Below are positions 8,566 through 15,927 of a stretch of DNA of 64,000 nucleotides, piece after piece (the first letter of the stretch is position 1; each line of letters starts with the position of its first letter). The stretch is from contig NZ_JACHFW010000002.1 in the NCBI RefSeq assembly GCF_014202115.1, positions 248,001-312,000 of the forward strand, read 5' to 3'. This DNA comes from Catenibacillus scindens. GTDB taxonomy: Bacteria; Bacillota; Clostridia; Lachnospirales; Lachnospiraceae. The notes under the pieces were generated by a model that worked only from the letters and a program-made list of their open reading frames with translations, ran no database searches and was not told the origin of the DNA. The position numbers were made by a program, and so were the translations under genes.

Positions 8566-9075
8566 ATGTTATCGGAGAATATTAAGGCAATCAGAAAATC
8601 AAAAGGACTTTCGCAGCAGGAGCTTGCTGTCAAGCTGAACGTCGTGCGGCAAACCGTTTCTAAATGGGAGCAGGGATTGTCGGTTCCGGATTCGGATATG
8701 CTGATCTCCCTGTCGGAAGTGCTTGAAATCCCCGTAAGCACGTTATTGGGAGAAACTGTTGTTGAAACAGAGGTTGATCGCCTAAAAGCTATTTCTGAAA
8801 AACTGGAGATCATAAATTTACAACTGGCGCAAAGAAAAATCACGAGAAGGAAAATGATCCGTTGGCTGCTTATTGCACTGTGCGCGATTATAACCATAGG
8901 TTTTGCAGCCTTGGGAATCGTAAATAGCCCTTATTTGGGTTGGGATTATAGTGACCCTGAAACCGCTGTTTTGGGAGTGGCTTTTCATTCATTTGAATGG
9001 CTGTTTGTCAGAGTAGCGCCGATTCTCTTTCTTGCGGCAATCGTTGGAATTGTCTTGACATTTAAGAAAGAATGA
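8566..9075 (+). CDS. XRE-family regulator with C-terminal membrane segments (copy 1)
   Basis: A 169-residue protein with an N-terminal Cro/CI helix-turn-helix (residues about 4-58, VVRQTVSKWEQG), a short linker, a basic stretch (about 91-97, RKITRRK) and two hydrophobic segments at about 99-118 and 147-166. Such membrane-attached XRE proteins usually sense an envelope condition, but the signal here is unknown. GAAGGAG precedes the ATG. It is a paralogue of the gene at 10225 and shares part of its promoter. Confidence 0.85.
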   Translation: MLSENIKAIRKSKGLSQQELAVKLNVVRQTVSKWEQGLSVPDSDMLISLSEVLEIPVSTLLGETVVETEVDRLKAISEKLEIINLQLAQRKITRRKMIRWLLIALCAIITIGFAALGIVNSPYLGWDYSDPETAVLGVAFHSFEWLFVRVAPILFLAAIVGIVLTFKKE

Positions 9076-9099
9076 ATTGTAAACAGGAGTGTTTCTGAA

Positions 9100-9573
9100 A
9101 TGAAGAAAAAAATCATCGGGAGTATCCTTGCAATAGCGGTTGTGCTGGCATTGGTTTTCATCGTTTATTATCGAGCGGTTCCAGACGAATATGTGCCTGC
9201 TGCTGATGAAATAGCCCTGCATATACAATTAGATACAGAAGAAGATATTGGATTACTGGTTTATGATTATCGCGCAGACAGTCACGAATACAGCGGAGGC
9301 ATATCAAATGCGGACGGGTCTTTAATCAAGCATGATTCTGATAACATTGTGGTATGGAATAAAGACGAACTCAATACGCTTTCCGATACTTTCGAGCTGT
9401 CCATGCAGTTCCGAATCATAACCGAATATGTAACGCCCAATTATGAAAATATCTATCCGGATGACATTACAAAATATATAGAGCCTATCTCATGGGATGC
9501 CAACTTTGGAGAATCATATTTTATTACGATCACCGGTGATAAGACCAATGGATATAAAGCTATATTAAAATAA
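9100..9573 (+). CDS. Secreted or membrane-anchored hypothetical protein
   Basis: A 157-residue protein of unknown family. The first 25 residues are a typical signal or anchor (MKKKIIGSILAIAVVLALVF) without a lipobox cysteine. The rest is acidic and polar and should lie outside the membrane. It starts 24 bases after the XRE-membrane gene and is probably cotranscribed with it, so it may be the external partner of that regulator (inference). Confidence 0.7.
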   Translation: MKKKIIGSILAIAVVLALVFIVYYRAVPDEYVPAADEIALHIQLDTEEDIGLLVYDYRADSHEYSGGISNADGSLIKHDSDNIVVWNKDELNTLSDTFELSMQFRIITEYVTPNYENIYPDDITKYIEPISWDANFGESYFITITGDKTNGYKAILK

Positions 9574-9653
9574 CTATGAAAAAATAAAAGTATGATTCCA
9601 TGTCGATTTGTAATGTTAGATCGTCAGTATTATCAAGCCGGGAAAATCACTGG

Positions 9654-9959
9654 CTCAAGGAAAAGGTGTTCACCAATGTAAGCGGAAATGCCGTGGCCTA
9701 TTCGCCGGTAGGCGCGGTGATTACCGTCACCCAAAAGGACGAGGTGTTTTCCGTGGAGAATACTGGCGTCCACATTGCTGAGGAAGATTTGGAGCGCATC
9801 TTCACGCCCTTCTACCGGGTGGATAAATCCCGAAACCGGAACAGCGGCGGCAGCGGCCTGGGGCTGTATATCACCAAAACCATCCTGGATCACCACGAAA
9901 TCGTCTACAATATGGTGAATACGAAAAATGGTGTGAAGTTTATGGCATTTCTGTGGTGA
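9654..9959 (+). pseudogene. Histidine kinase C-terminal fragment (decayed VanS-like copy)
   Basis: About 100 codons that match the end of the kinase at 7119: an N-box-like part (FTNVSGNAVAYSP), then FSVENTGVH, FTPFYRVDKSRNRN, the G box GSGLGLYI and the terminal FMAFLW. The membrane, HAMP and phosphoacceptor domains are missing and no good ribosome site leads into it. It is a relic of a second kinase gene. Confidence 0.8.
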
Positions 9960-10163
9960 TGGCACCATATTATCATTCAAAAGCGTTGGATGCGTATCTC
10001 ATGGGGTGGCACATCCGGCGCTTTATTATGGATTATCTATGCCTTTGGGTGGATAACAAGTTTATTTTCCGGTGCCATTCAGCCTAATTTCTTATGCTCG
10101 CAGCGCCTTTTGAATGTAAGCCTTTCTTTTACGGGAAGTTGCGTTATTGTTAATCTGCGTTGC

Positions 10164-10192
10164 TTGCCGTATGAGGGCTAATGTGTTACTTT
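10164..10192 (+). promoter_or_regulatory. Promoter of XRE-membrane regulator 2
   Basis: TTGCCG (10164-10169), a 17-bp spacer and TACTTT (10187-10192). The -35 region is homologous to that of the gene at 8566. Apart from this promoter nothing was recognised in 9960-10224. Confidence 0.45.
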
Positions 10193-10224
10193 GGATTTAT
10201 CAAAGCAAAGGAGTGTAACGCACA

Positions 10225-10653
10225 ATGTTTGGAGAAAACTTAAAAACTCTCAGAAAGCAAAAAGGCTTTTCACAGGAAGAATTGGCAACAAGGCTCCATG
10301 TAGTCCGACAGACCATTTCTAAGTGGGAGAAAAATTTATCTGTTCCCGACGCCGATACCCTTATCCGATTGGCTGAAACATTGGAAGTATCTGTCAGCGA
10401 ATTGCTGGGGGCAAAAATTGAAAATGAAAATACCGCCAGTGATGTCGCAGAGCAGTTATCAAGGATAAATGAGCAGCTTGCAATCAAAAATCGCCGCTCA
10501 CGCCGTATCTGGAAAATCGTTGCCATTATATTGGCGGCTATCGTTTTAATAAACATTTTCATTGCCGTGTTTTTCAGCGTTCCAAACCTCAATGAAGGCA
10601 ATCAGAGCAATCAGCCAGAGATAACCGATCAAATACAAAACATAGAGGAATGA
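10225..10653 (+). CDS. XRE-family regulator with one membrane segment (copy 2)
   Basis: A 142-residue paralogue of the protein at 8566. The N-terminal helix-turn-helix (about 4-58) is closely related (VVRQTISKWEKNLSVPDADTL), followed by an amphipathic linker, a basic RRSRR stretch and one membrane segment at about 95-115. It has one predicted helix where copy 1 has two, and a polar Asn/Gln-rich tail. AAAGGAG precedes the ATG. It is followed by a second kinase fragment, so the order XRE-kinase fragment occurs twice. Confidence 0.85.
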   Translation: MFGENLKTLRKQKGFSQEELATRLHVVRQTISKWEKNLSVPDADTLIRLAETLEVSVSELLGAKIENENTASDVAEQLSRINEQLAIKNRRSRRIWKIVAIILAAIVLINIFIAVFFSVPNLNEGNQSNQPEITDQIQNIEE

Positions 10654-10710
10654 ATGGCAAAGCCAGCCGAACTATTCAACGATAAAACAAACACCACTTG
10701 TAAAACAAGC

Positions 10711-10966
10711 CCCCTTGATCGCCGTTGTGATTCTGCTGATCTCCGTCATGGGGGCGGTGGTTTGTTCCCGGTACTACTCCAAGCCACTGGTTAGTATCAG
10801 CAATGTGGCAAAGCGGATGACCACCCTGGACAAATCCCGGAACCGGAACAGCGGCGGCAGCGGCCTGGGGCTGTATATCACCAAGACCATTCTGGACCAC
10901 CATGAAATCATCCACAACATGGTTAATACGGAAAACGGTGTGAAGTTTACGGCGTTTTTGTGGTGA
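10711..10966 (+). pseudogene. Internally deleted histidine kinase fragment
   Basis: Bases 10711-10809 are identical to 7553-7651 of the intact kinase gene (99 of 99), covering the second membrane segment and the HAMP start. The frame then jumps from MTTLD directly into KSRNRNSGG and the GSGLGLYI end, so HisKA and most of the ATPase domain are deleted in frame. The tail matches the fragment at 9654-9959 better than the intact gene. It cannot encode a working kinase. Confidence 0.85.
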
Positions 10967-10986
10967 TGGTACTATAAAGTCTTATA

Positions 10987-11034
10987 AAAAAACGTCGGGT
11001 GTGTACCTAACAGTTACCATGCCCGACGTTTTTT
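10987..11034. terminator. Bidirectional intrinsic terminator
   Basis: A perfect stem (AAAAAACGTCGGG at about 10987-10999 with CCCGACGTTTTTT at 11022-11034) has A and T runs on both sides, so it can stop transcription in either direction. It separates the kinase relics from the AgrAC-like operon. Confidence 0.85.
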
Positions 11035-11165
11035 CATGGGATTTTATTCACCTAAATGCGTAGACTGGAGGCGTCTTTTCCGTTGCCGTTCGGCCTCTTT
11101 CTTTCGGCGTATGGCTGCCTCTGGACATAGCCTATACTTACACTCTATTATTCATATTTCCTGCC

Positions 11166-11194
11166 TTGTGTTCTTTGGGCGAATGAAATATAAT
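11166..11194 (+). promoter_or_regulatory. Promoter of the LytTR two-component operon
   Basis: TTGTGT (11166-11171), a 17-bp spacer and TATAAT (11189-11194). The remaining 95 bases before the regulator gene hold an ATG at 11214 that would encode 34 residues, but GGAGG is only one base from it, so it is not called as a gene. Confidence 0.6.
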
Positions 11195-11289
11195 AAAAAA
11201 TGTTATCGGAGGTATGAATGTAGGGCGTGTTTGGCTGCTCCTAACAAATACAGAAACATTAGCAGATTGGCACAGGAAGAAATGTGGTG

Positions 11290-12015
11290 ATGAATGTGAT
11301 AAAAATAGCAATATGTGACGATGAAGAAAAAGCCGTTGCCCTGCACGAAAGGATCGTTAAAGCCTGCTTGCAGTCGCAAGGTATCGGCTATGAAATAACA
11401 ACCTATACCCAAAGCCGCAATCTGCTTTATGACATAACCGATGATGGCTTTTTCTATGACTTGATTTTGCTGGATATTGAAATGCCGGGGATCAGCGGAA
11501 TGGAAATCCCGCAGCAGCTTAAAGGCTTTCTCCCGAATGTTAAAATTATTTTTGTGACCTCGCACACAGAATATGCCATTGATGCCTTTGAACTGTCTAT
11601 CTTTCGCTATGTGCCGAAAAACAATCTGGAAGTGAAGCTGGCCGCTGCCGTGACCGATGCCGCCAAGCTGATTGAATTGGAGGCCGGTCAGGAGTACATC
11701 ATCCAAACGGCAAACCGTATGGAAAAGATTCCGTACAAGGACATTTTCTATATCCAGCGGGACGGCAAAAACGCCAGCATTGTGTCCAGCGCCGGAATTT
11801 CCAAGGTGCGCAAGAGCTTGCAGCAGGTATTTGACGAGCTGAATACACCGGAGTTTATCTTTGTTGACCGCGGATACATTGTCAACATCATCCAGATCAT
11901 GAAAATCAGCGGCAGTACGGCTATTCTCAAAAATGGAGAGCAGTTACCCATCAGTCGTTCCCACTTGCAGGAGGTCAAGCAAAAAATCAATGAGTTTTGG
12001 GGGGCGCATATATGA
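11290..12015 (+). CDS. LytTR-family response regulator (AgrA/LytR-like)
   Basis: A 241-residue response regulator with a receiver domain (about 4-120; acidic pocket CDDEE, phosphoacceptor Asp62 in ILLDIEMP) and a LytTR DNA-binding domain (about 140-235). The ATG at 11290 follows AGGAAG at 11274-11279; GTG codons at 11284 and 11287 are alternatives. It overlaps the sensor gene by four bases (ATGA). LytTR regulators usually control peptide signalling, bacteriocin or transporter genes; here the ABC genes from 13643 are the obvious neighbours. Confidence 0.92.
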   Translation: MNVIKIAICDDEEKAVALHERIVKACLQSQGIGYEITTYTQSRNLLYDITDDGFFYDLILLDIEMPGISGMEIPQQLKGFLPNVKIIFVTSHTEYAIDAFELSIFRYVPKNNLEVKLAAAVTDAAKLIELEAGQEYIIQTANRMEKIPYKDIFYIQRDGKNASIVSSAGISKVRKSLQQVFDELNTPEFIFVDRGYIVNIIQIMKISGSTAILKNGEQLPISRSHLQEVKQKINEFWGAHI

Positions 12016-13298
12016 TGGAGTATATTTCAGCGATTTCCTACCTTCTTACCAATGAAATGCGCCTGTTTTTGGGGCTTTTCCTTGTGGCAAAGGCGATGGG
12101 CTTCCAGCCGGAAAGAAGGCTGCTGCTTTTGTCTGGGGCTGGCGGTGTTCTGGCAACAGTTCTGCAAATGGCAGGATTGCCGACGATCGGTGTTTTGACC
12201 GTCGAATTGCTGGTAATCACTGGGGTTACATGGTATTGTCTGCGGGACAAATTAAACCTTTGCCTGTTCCTGATTTTCTTTTATGAAGTCGGCGTAGGGC
12301 TATGGGATTTCCTTCTGCAAGCGGGTTTGGGCATTATGTTCCGTTCGGAAAATTTTATCAATCCCAATGCGATGGAATACCTGGCCGGTATCTGGCTGGT
12401 ACGCCTTTTAATGCTCATTGGGGCGATCATACTGGTAAAGCAGGATCATCCAAACGCAGGGACACTTCGGGCTTTGTCTGTTCTTGTCATTTTGGGAATG
12501 TTTGGCGCTGTAACCCTGTCAGAGCAAACCATCCTGCCGCTGAACGAAGATCAGGTCGGCACATGGATTATTCTGTCTCTTATCTTGCTGTTTGCAATCC
12601 TGTTTTACCGTGTCAACCAGCAGCGCGAGATGGAGGCGGAAATTGCAAAACTAAAACAGGAACAGGCGGAAATCGTAGAACGGGATTATCAGGCGCTGCG
12701 CCGTACTTATGCGGACAATGCCAAACTGTATCACGATCTGCATAATCATATTGAGGCCATTTATCAATGTCTGACGCAGGGCGATATTCAGGAAGCAGTA
12801 CAATATTGTGAGGACTTGCGTACCCCTGTGCGGCAAATTTCACAAACTGTTTGGACGGGTGACAAAGCCCTTGATTATCTCATCAGCAGTAAAATGGCGT
12901 TGGCCGGGCAAGAGCAGATCAAAACAAAGGTCAATATCGAATATCCCCATAATACCAATATCCGCAGCGTGGACTTGACAACTATTTTAGGAAATCTGCT
13001 GGACAACGCTTTGGAGGCAGCCAAAACAGCCCCGGAGAATTTGCGTTTTCTAAATCTTACGATCCGGCGGATTAACGCCATGCTCATTATCAAAGTAGAA
13101 AATGGATATGGCAGCACGCCCGTACAGGAAAACGGAAAGCTGCTGACTTCTAAAAAGGACAAAGCCTTTCATGGATGGGGACTGAAAAGTGTCCAGACAG
13201 CGGCGGATCGCTACGATGGAACCATTCGCACCGATTACAAAGATCATGTGTTCCAATCCGTTGTCACCCTGTCTTTCCAGCCGGTCAAAACATCATAA
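12012..13298 (+). CDS. GHKL-type sensor histidine kinase (AgrC-like)
   Basis: A 428-residue kinase. About six membrane helices fill residues 1-205, followed by a coiled coil, the likely phosphoacceptor His241 in AKLYHDLHNHIE, and a HATPase_c_5 domain with the N box GNLLDNALEAA and a GWGLKSV G box near the C-terminus. The start is ATG at 12012, overlapping the regulator stop, behind GGGGGG. AgrC-like kinases usually detect peptides, but no AgrB/AgrD pair is present in the window. Confidence 0.9.
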   Translation: MMEYISAISYLLTNEMRLFLGLFLVAKAMGFQPERRLLLLSGAGGVLATVLQMAGLPTIGVLTVELLVITGVTWYCLRDKLNLCLFLIFFYEVGVGLWDFLLQAGLGIMFRSENFINPNAMEYLAGIWLVRLLMLIGAIILVKQDHPNAGTLRALSVLVILGMFGAVTLSEQTILPLNEDQVGTWIILSLILLFAILFYRVNQQREMEAEIAKLKQEQAEIVERDYQALRRTYADNAKLYHDLHNHIEAIYQCLTQGDIQEAVQYCEDLRTPVRQISQTVWTGDKALDYLISSKMALAGQEQIKTKVNIEYPHNTNIRSVDLTTILGNLLDNALEAAKTAPENLRFLNLTIRRINAMLIIKVENGYGSTPVQENGKLLTSKKDKAFHGWGLKSVQTAADRYDGTIRTDYKDHVFQSVVTLSFQPVKTS

Positions 13299-13316
13299 TC
13301 CTTGCTTCGATAGATC

Positions 13317-13352
13317 AATGGCAGGCGGCCTAAAAGCTGCCTGCCATTTTTT
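13317..13352 (+). terminator. Intrinsic terminator after the AgrC-like kinase
   Basis: AATGGCAGGC (13317-13326) pairs with GCCTGCCATT (13339-13348), followed by a T run. It separates the two-component genes from the transporter genes that follow. Confidence 0.85.
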
Positions 13353-13466
13353 CGTGGTCAAAAACCTGCCATTGGCGGACATTACCGCACGCAGGGGGTC
13401 TTTGGTGTATGCTTGCATTGTAAACAAGAAACCCAATGACATACAGAAATATAGGAGGTTGTTTGT

Positions 13467-13637
13467 ATGCGTCACTTTTATTTTCGTTTGATCCTCGGCA
13501 TCGTTTTTATCTGCTGTATGATTTACAGCTTTATCACCATGAATATCCCGTTTGCTTTGCTGTATATCTTCCTCGGCGGTGTGTTTTTGTATTCCGCCTA
13601 TTCTATCTGGAAGAAAGAAAAAGATCATCGGAGGTAA
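13467..13637 (+). CDS. Small two-helix membrane protein (56 residues)
   Basis: This short gene has AGGAGG at 13453-13458 eight bases before ATG 13467 and ends at TAA 13637. The protein has two hydrophobic segments (about residues 7-24 and 28-46) and a basic tail KKEKDHRR. The spacing to the ABC ATPase is 5 bases and its last codons contain that gene's ribosome site, so the two are translationally linked. It may be a small subunit of the ABC transporter encoded by 13643-15554 (inference). No family recognised. Confidence 0.75.
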   Translation: MRHFYFRLILGIVFICCMIYSFITMNIPFALLYIFLGGVFLYSAYSIWKKEKDHRR

Positions 13638-13642
13638 GCGAT

Positions 13643-14353
13643 ATGAGCAGCACGACACTTCTTTCCCTCAACAAATTAAGCGTCTGGTATACTGCCAATC
13701 ATCCCGTACTTTCAGATTTTTCACTGGATTTGGGGACAAATGAAGTTGTCGGGCTGATTGGGCTGAACGGTGCCGGAAAAACGACCTTTATCAAAACTGT
13801 TGCCGGTTTATTGCCAAACTATCGTTTGGACCGTGCCACATGGAACGGTCAACCGTTCCTGTTCCGCGATAAAGCTTTTAAGCGAAGCCGGTATATTGTC
13901 TTTGCAGAAGATCGGTCTTTTCAGTATTTCACATTCCGCGAGTATTTGACGTATGTGGCTGCGTCTTATGGCGTACCGCTGCCGGATGTGACCGGGCTGG
14001 TAAAAGGCTTCCACTTTGAGGATTATACCAGTGTTCTCTTAAAGGAGCTGTCCACCGGAAATCTGAAAAAAGCCTATCTGATCACAGCGTTTGCCCTGCG
14101 TCCCAGGCTATTGCTTTTGGACGAACCCGTAAACGGGCTGGACTTTCAAAGCACAGAGTTTTTATACCAGCTTATGGGCGGTTATAAGCAGTATGGGACG
14201 CTCCTGTTTTCGTCCCACATCTTAGAAAGCATTTGTCTGACTTCTGACCGTGTACTGGTTTTGGAGCATGGCAGGATCAGCCAGACATTCACTGGCGCTA
14301 AGATTGCTGCCGGAAACATCCGGGAGGTGCTGGCCGATGACGAACATCATTAA
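13643..14353 (+). CDS. ABC transporter ATP-binding protein
   Basis: A 236-residue nucleotide-binding subunit with Walker A GLNGAGKTT, Walker B LLLLDEP, D loop NGLD and an H-loop in LFSSHILES. The signature reads LSTGN rather than LSGGQ, a variant seen in ABC-2-type exporters. ATG 13643 follows GGAGG at 13630-13634; longer in-frame extensions upstream overlap the small membrane gene and are rejected. It works with the permease at 14337, whose start overlaps its end by 17 bases. Confidence 0.92.
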   Translation: MSSTTLLSLNKLSVWYTANHPVLSDFSLDLGTNEVVGLIGLNGAGKTTFIKTVAGLLPNYRLDRATWNGQPFLFRDKAFKRSRYIVFAEDRSFQYFTFREYLTYVAASYGVPLPDVTGLVKGFHFEDYTSVLLKELSTGNLKKAYLITAFALRPRLLLLDEPVNGLDFQSTEFLYQLMGGYKQYGTLLFSSHILESICLTSDRVLVLEHGRISQTFTGAKIAAGNIREVLADDEHH

Positions 14354-15554
14354 AGCACTTTCCAAACAGTTTTTTGGCTCAAAGTATGAGAGCGCCAGAA
14401 AAAGCCTGATGGCCGCGGTTATCCTGTTTGCCGCGGTCTATGCGGCTGAATTTCGAGTTGAAATTGCGCCATTTATTCTCTGCCTGACGTCAACCTTTTT
14501 TACCGCCGGTATCATGTGGCAGATGCTTGCCGGGCGGCGGCACATGGAAATAATGCAGGGGATGTTTATGCTCCCCTTTGATAACCGCAGCTTTGTCTTT
14601 TCCTATGTACTGGTGCTGGGAGCGTACACTCTGATTACAAAAACATTGCTGATCTGGGCACTGTTCTTCGCTGTTGCCTCATGGAGCGCAGGGGAAATCA
14701 TGCTTGCGGTCTTATGCGGCTGCATGGCGTGCGCGGTGACGGCAGCGGGGTATCGGATGTGCCGGAAAGGTCTTGCTGCTCTGCTGGTCCTTTGGGCCGC
14801 TGGCATTTTGGCCGTCATCGTGCTGGTACGCCAGTGGGCGGCGGTGCTGCCCGTGTCAATGGCAAGCCTTGCGGCTGCGGCGCTGTATCTGGCGTTTGCA
14901 GATGCCTATGACTTTTACAGTGCAGCCGTTGCAAAAAGAACTGTCCGGCATAAAGGCCGCGCCGGAAGTGTGTTCGTTTACCTGACACGCTATTTGATGG
15001 CAAACAAGAGTTATCTGATCAATACCGTGGGCCTGTGTGGGATTGCCTGCTTTCTGCCTCTGCTGTTCGGCGGATTTCAAGGACTGGATATGTTCCCAAT
15101 CGGCCTTGCGATCCTTTGCTTGAACACCCCAATCTGTACGCTGCTGTCCTGCGACCCGGATCTGGAACAGGCGATCCGTATGCTTCCCGGACAGGCGGGG
15201 CGGTTTTGCCGGAAGTATTGCCTGTTTATTTTTACGGTCAACAGCATTGTTGCCAGTATTTACCTTTGCAGTTGGCAGATCGTAAACAGCGGTCTTAATT
15301 TTGCCCATGTGGGGACGCTTCTTATGTTCGCCCTGCAAAGCGCCATTTTGTCGGTGATTCTGGAATGGAAGCATCCAATCCGTGATTGGAAAACAGAAAG
15401 CGATTTGTGGCATCATCCCCGCAAATATCTTGTTCCGCTGATGATGCTGCTGGCTGCGGCAGTTGTAAGCACATGGACATTGGCCCTTTGGATATGTGTT
15501 GCTGTTTTGCTGATGGAGTGCTGTGTTTTGTTTTTTGTTACAAGGAGAGGGTGA
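14337..15554 (+). CDS. ABC transporter permease
   Basis: A 405-residue integral membrane protein with about ten hydrophobic segments and no catalytic domain. The ATG at 14337 (protein begins MTNIIKALSKQFF) overlaps the end of the ATPase gene and follows GGAGG near 14323; further upstream starts would lie deep in the ATPase gene. Its coupling to the ATPase gene makes it the membrane subunit. The substrate is unknown. Confidence 0.85.
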   Translation: MTNIIKALSKQFFGSKYESARKSLMAAVILFAAVYAAEFRVEIAPFILCLTSTFFTAGIMWQMLAGRRHMEIMQGMFMLPFDNRSFVFSYVLVLGAYTLITKTLLIWALFFAVASWSAGEIMLAVLCGCMACAVTAAGYRMCRKGLAALLVLWAAGILAVIVLVRQWAAVLPVSMASLAAAALYLAFADAYDFYSAAVAKRTVRHKGRAGSVFVYLTRYLMANKSYLINTVGLCGIACFLPLLFGGFQGLDMFPIGLAILCLNTPICTLLSCDPDLEQAIRMLPGQAGRFCRKYCLFIFTVNSIVASIYLCSWQIVNSGLNFAHVGTLLMFALQSAILSVILEWKHPIRDWKTESDLWHHPRKYLVPLMMLLAAAVVSTWTLALWICVAVLLMECCVLFFVTRRG

Positions 15555-15556
15555 CA

Positions 15557-15778
15557 ATGAAAAATTCAAAGTGTTGTCCGAAGTGCCATTCGGAGAATAT
15601 TGTGCGAGTGCCGGATAATCCTGCTCGATACGCCAGCGGAAACAATATCTATACCACAAACATGACCTTATTTGGGAAAATTCCCGTGATCCGCTATGTT
15701 TGCTGTAACTGCGGTTATGTAGAAAATTGGGTGGAAAACCGACATGAATTGGTCGAGATCAAAAAAACATTCGGATAA
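15557..15778 (+). CDS. Small zinc-ribbon protein
   Basis: A 73-residue protein with CPKC near the N-terminus and CCNC about 40 residues later, giving a four-cysteine zinc ribbon. AAGGAGAGG at 15542-15550 precedes ATG 15557, two bases after the permease stop, so it belongs to the same operon. It resembles small zinc-ribbon proteins often found at the ends of transporter operons; its role is unknown. Confidence 0.8.
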   Translation: MKNSKCCPKCHSENIVRVPDNPARYASGNNIYTTNMTLFGKIPVIRYVCCNCGYVENWVENRHELVEIKKTFG

Positions 15779-15781
15779 GGA

Positions 15782-15802
15782 GGTCTTGGACTGTATATCA
15801 CC
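15782..15802 (+). pseudogene. Possible short relic of a kinase G box
   Basis: These 21 bases encode GLGLYIT in one frame and differ from the intact kinase gene (near 8380) at only three positions. They begin directly after the zinc-ribbon gene. They could be the last trace of another kinase copy, or chance. Confidence 0.3.
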
Positions 15803-15878
15803 CATTGTCCTTTTCACTATGTGCTTTTGAAAGTTTCCTGGCAGTTGATTTTTCGGAGAAAAGTGAAATACGCCTCCA

Positions 15879-15907
15879 TTGAATCTGCTATCTTTTTCCC
15901 TTATAAT
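15879..15907 (+). promoter_or_regulatory. Promoter of the XRE/ABC-2 operon
   Basis: TTGAAT (15879-15884), a 17-bp spacer and a perfect TATAAT (15902-15907), just before the ribosome site of the gene at 15928. Confidence 0.75.
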
Positions 15908-15927
15908 GACCTCACGAGGTGAATATT

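Noticed and set aside
9990-10181. 63-codon frame between a kinase fragment and the second XRE gene
   Set aside because: No ribosome site, no family resemblance, and it overlaps the XRE promoter.
11214-11318. 34-codon frame after the promoter of the LytTR operon, considered as a signal peptide gene
   Set aside because: GGAGG is only one base from the ATG, the frame runs into the regulator gene, and the product has no leader or peptide-precursor features.
15557-15778. Zinc-ribbon gene extended upstream to an earlier in-frame start near 15386
   Set aside because: The extension is out-of-frame translation of the permease gene; AAGGAGAGG before 15557 fixes the start.
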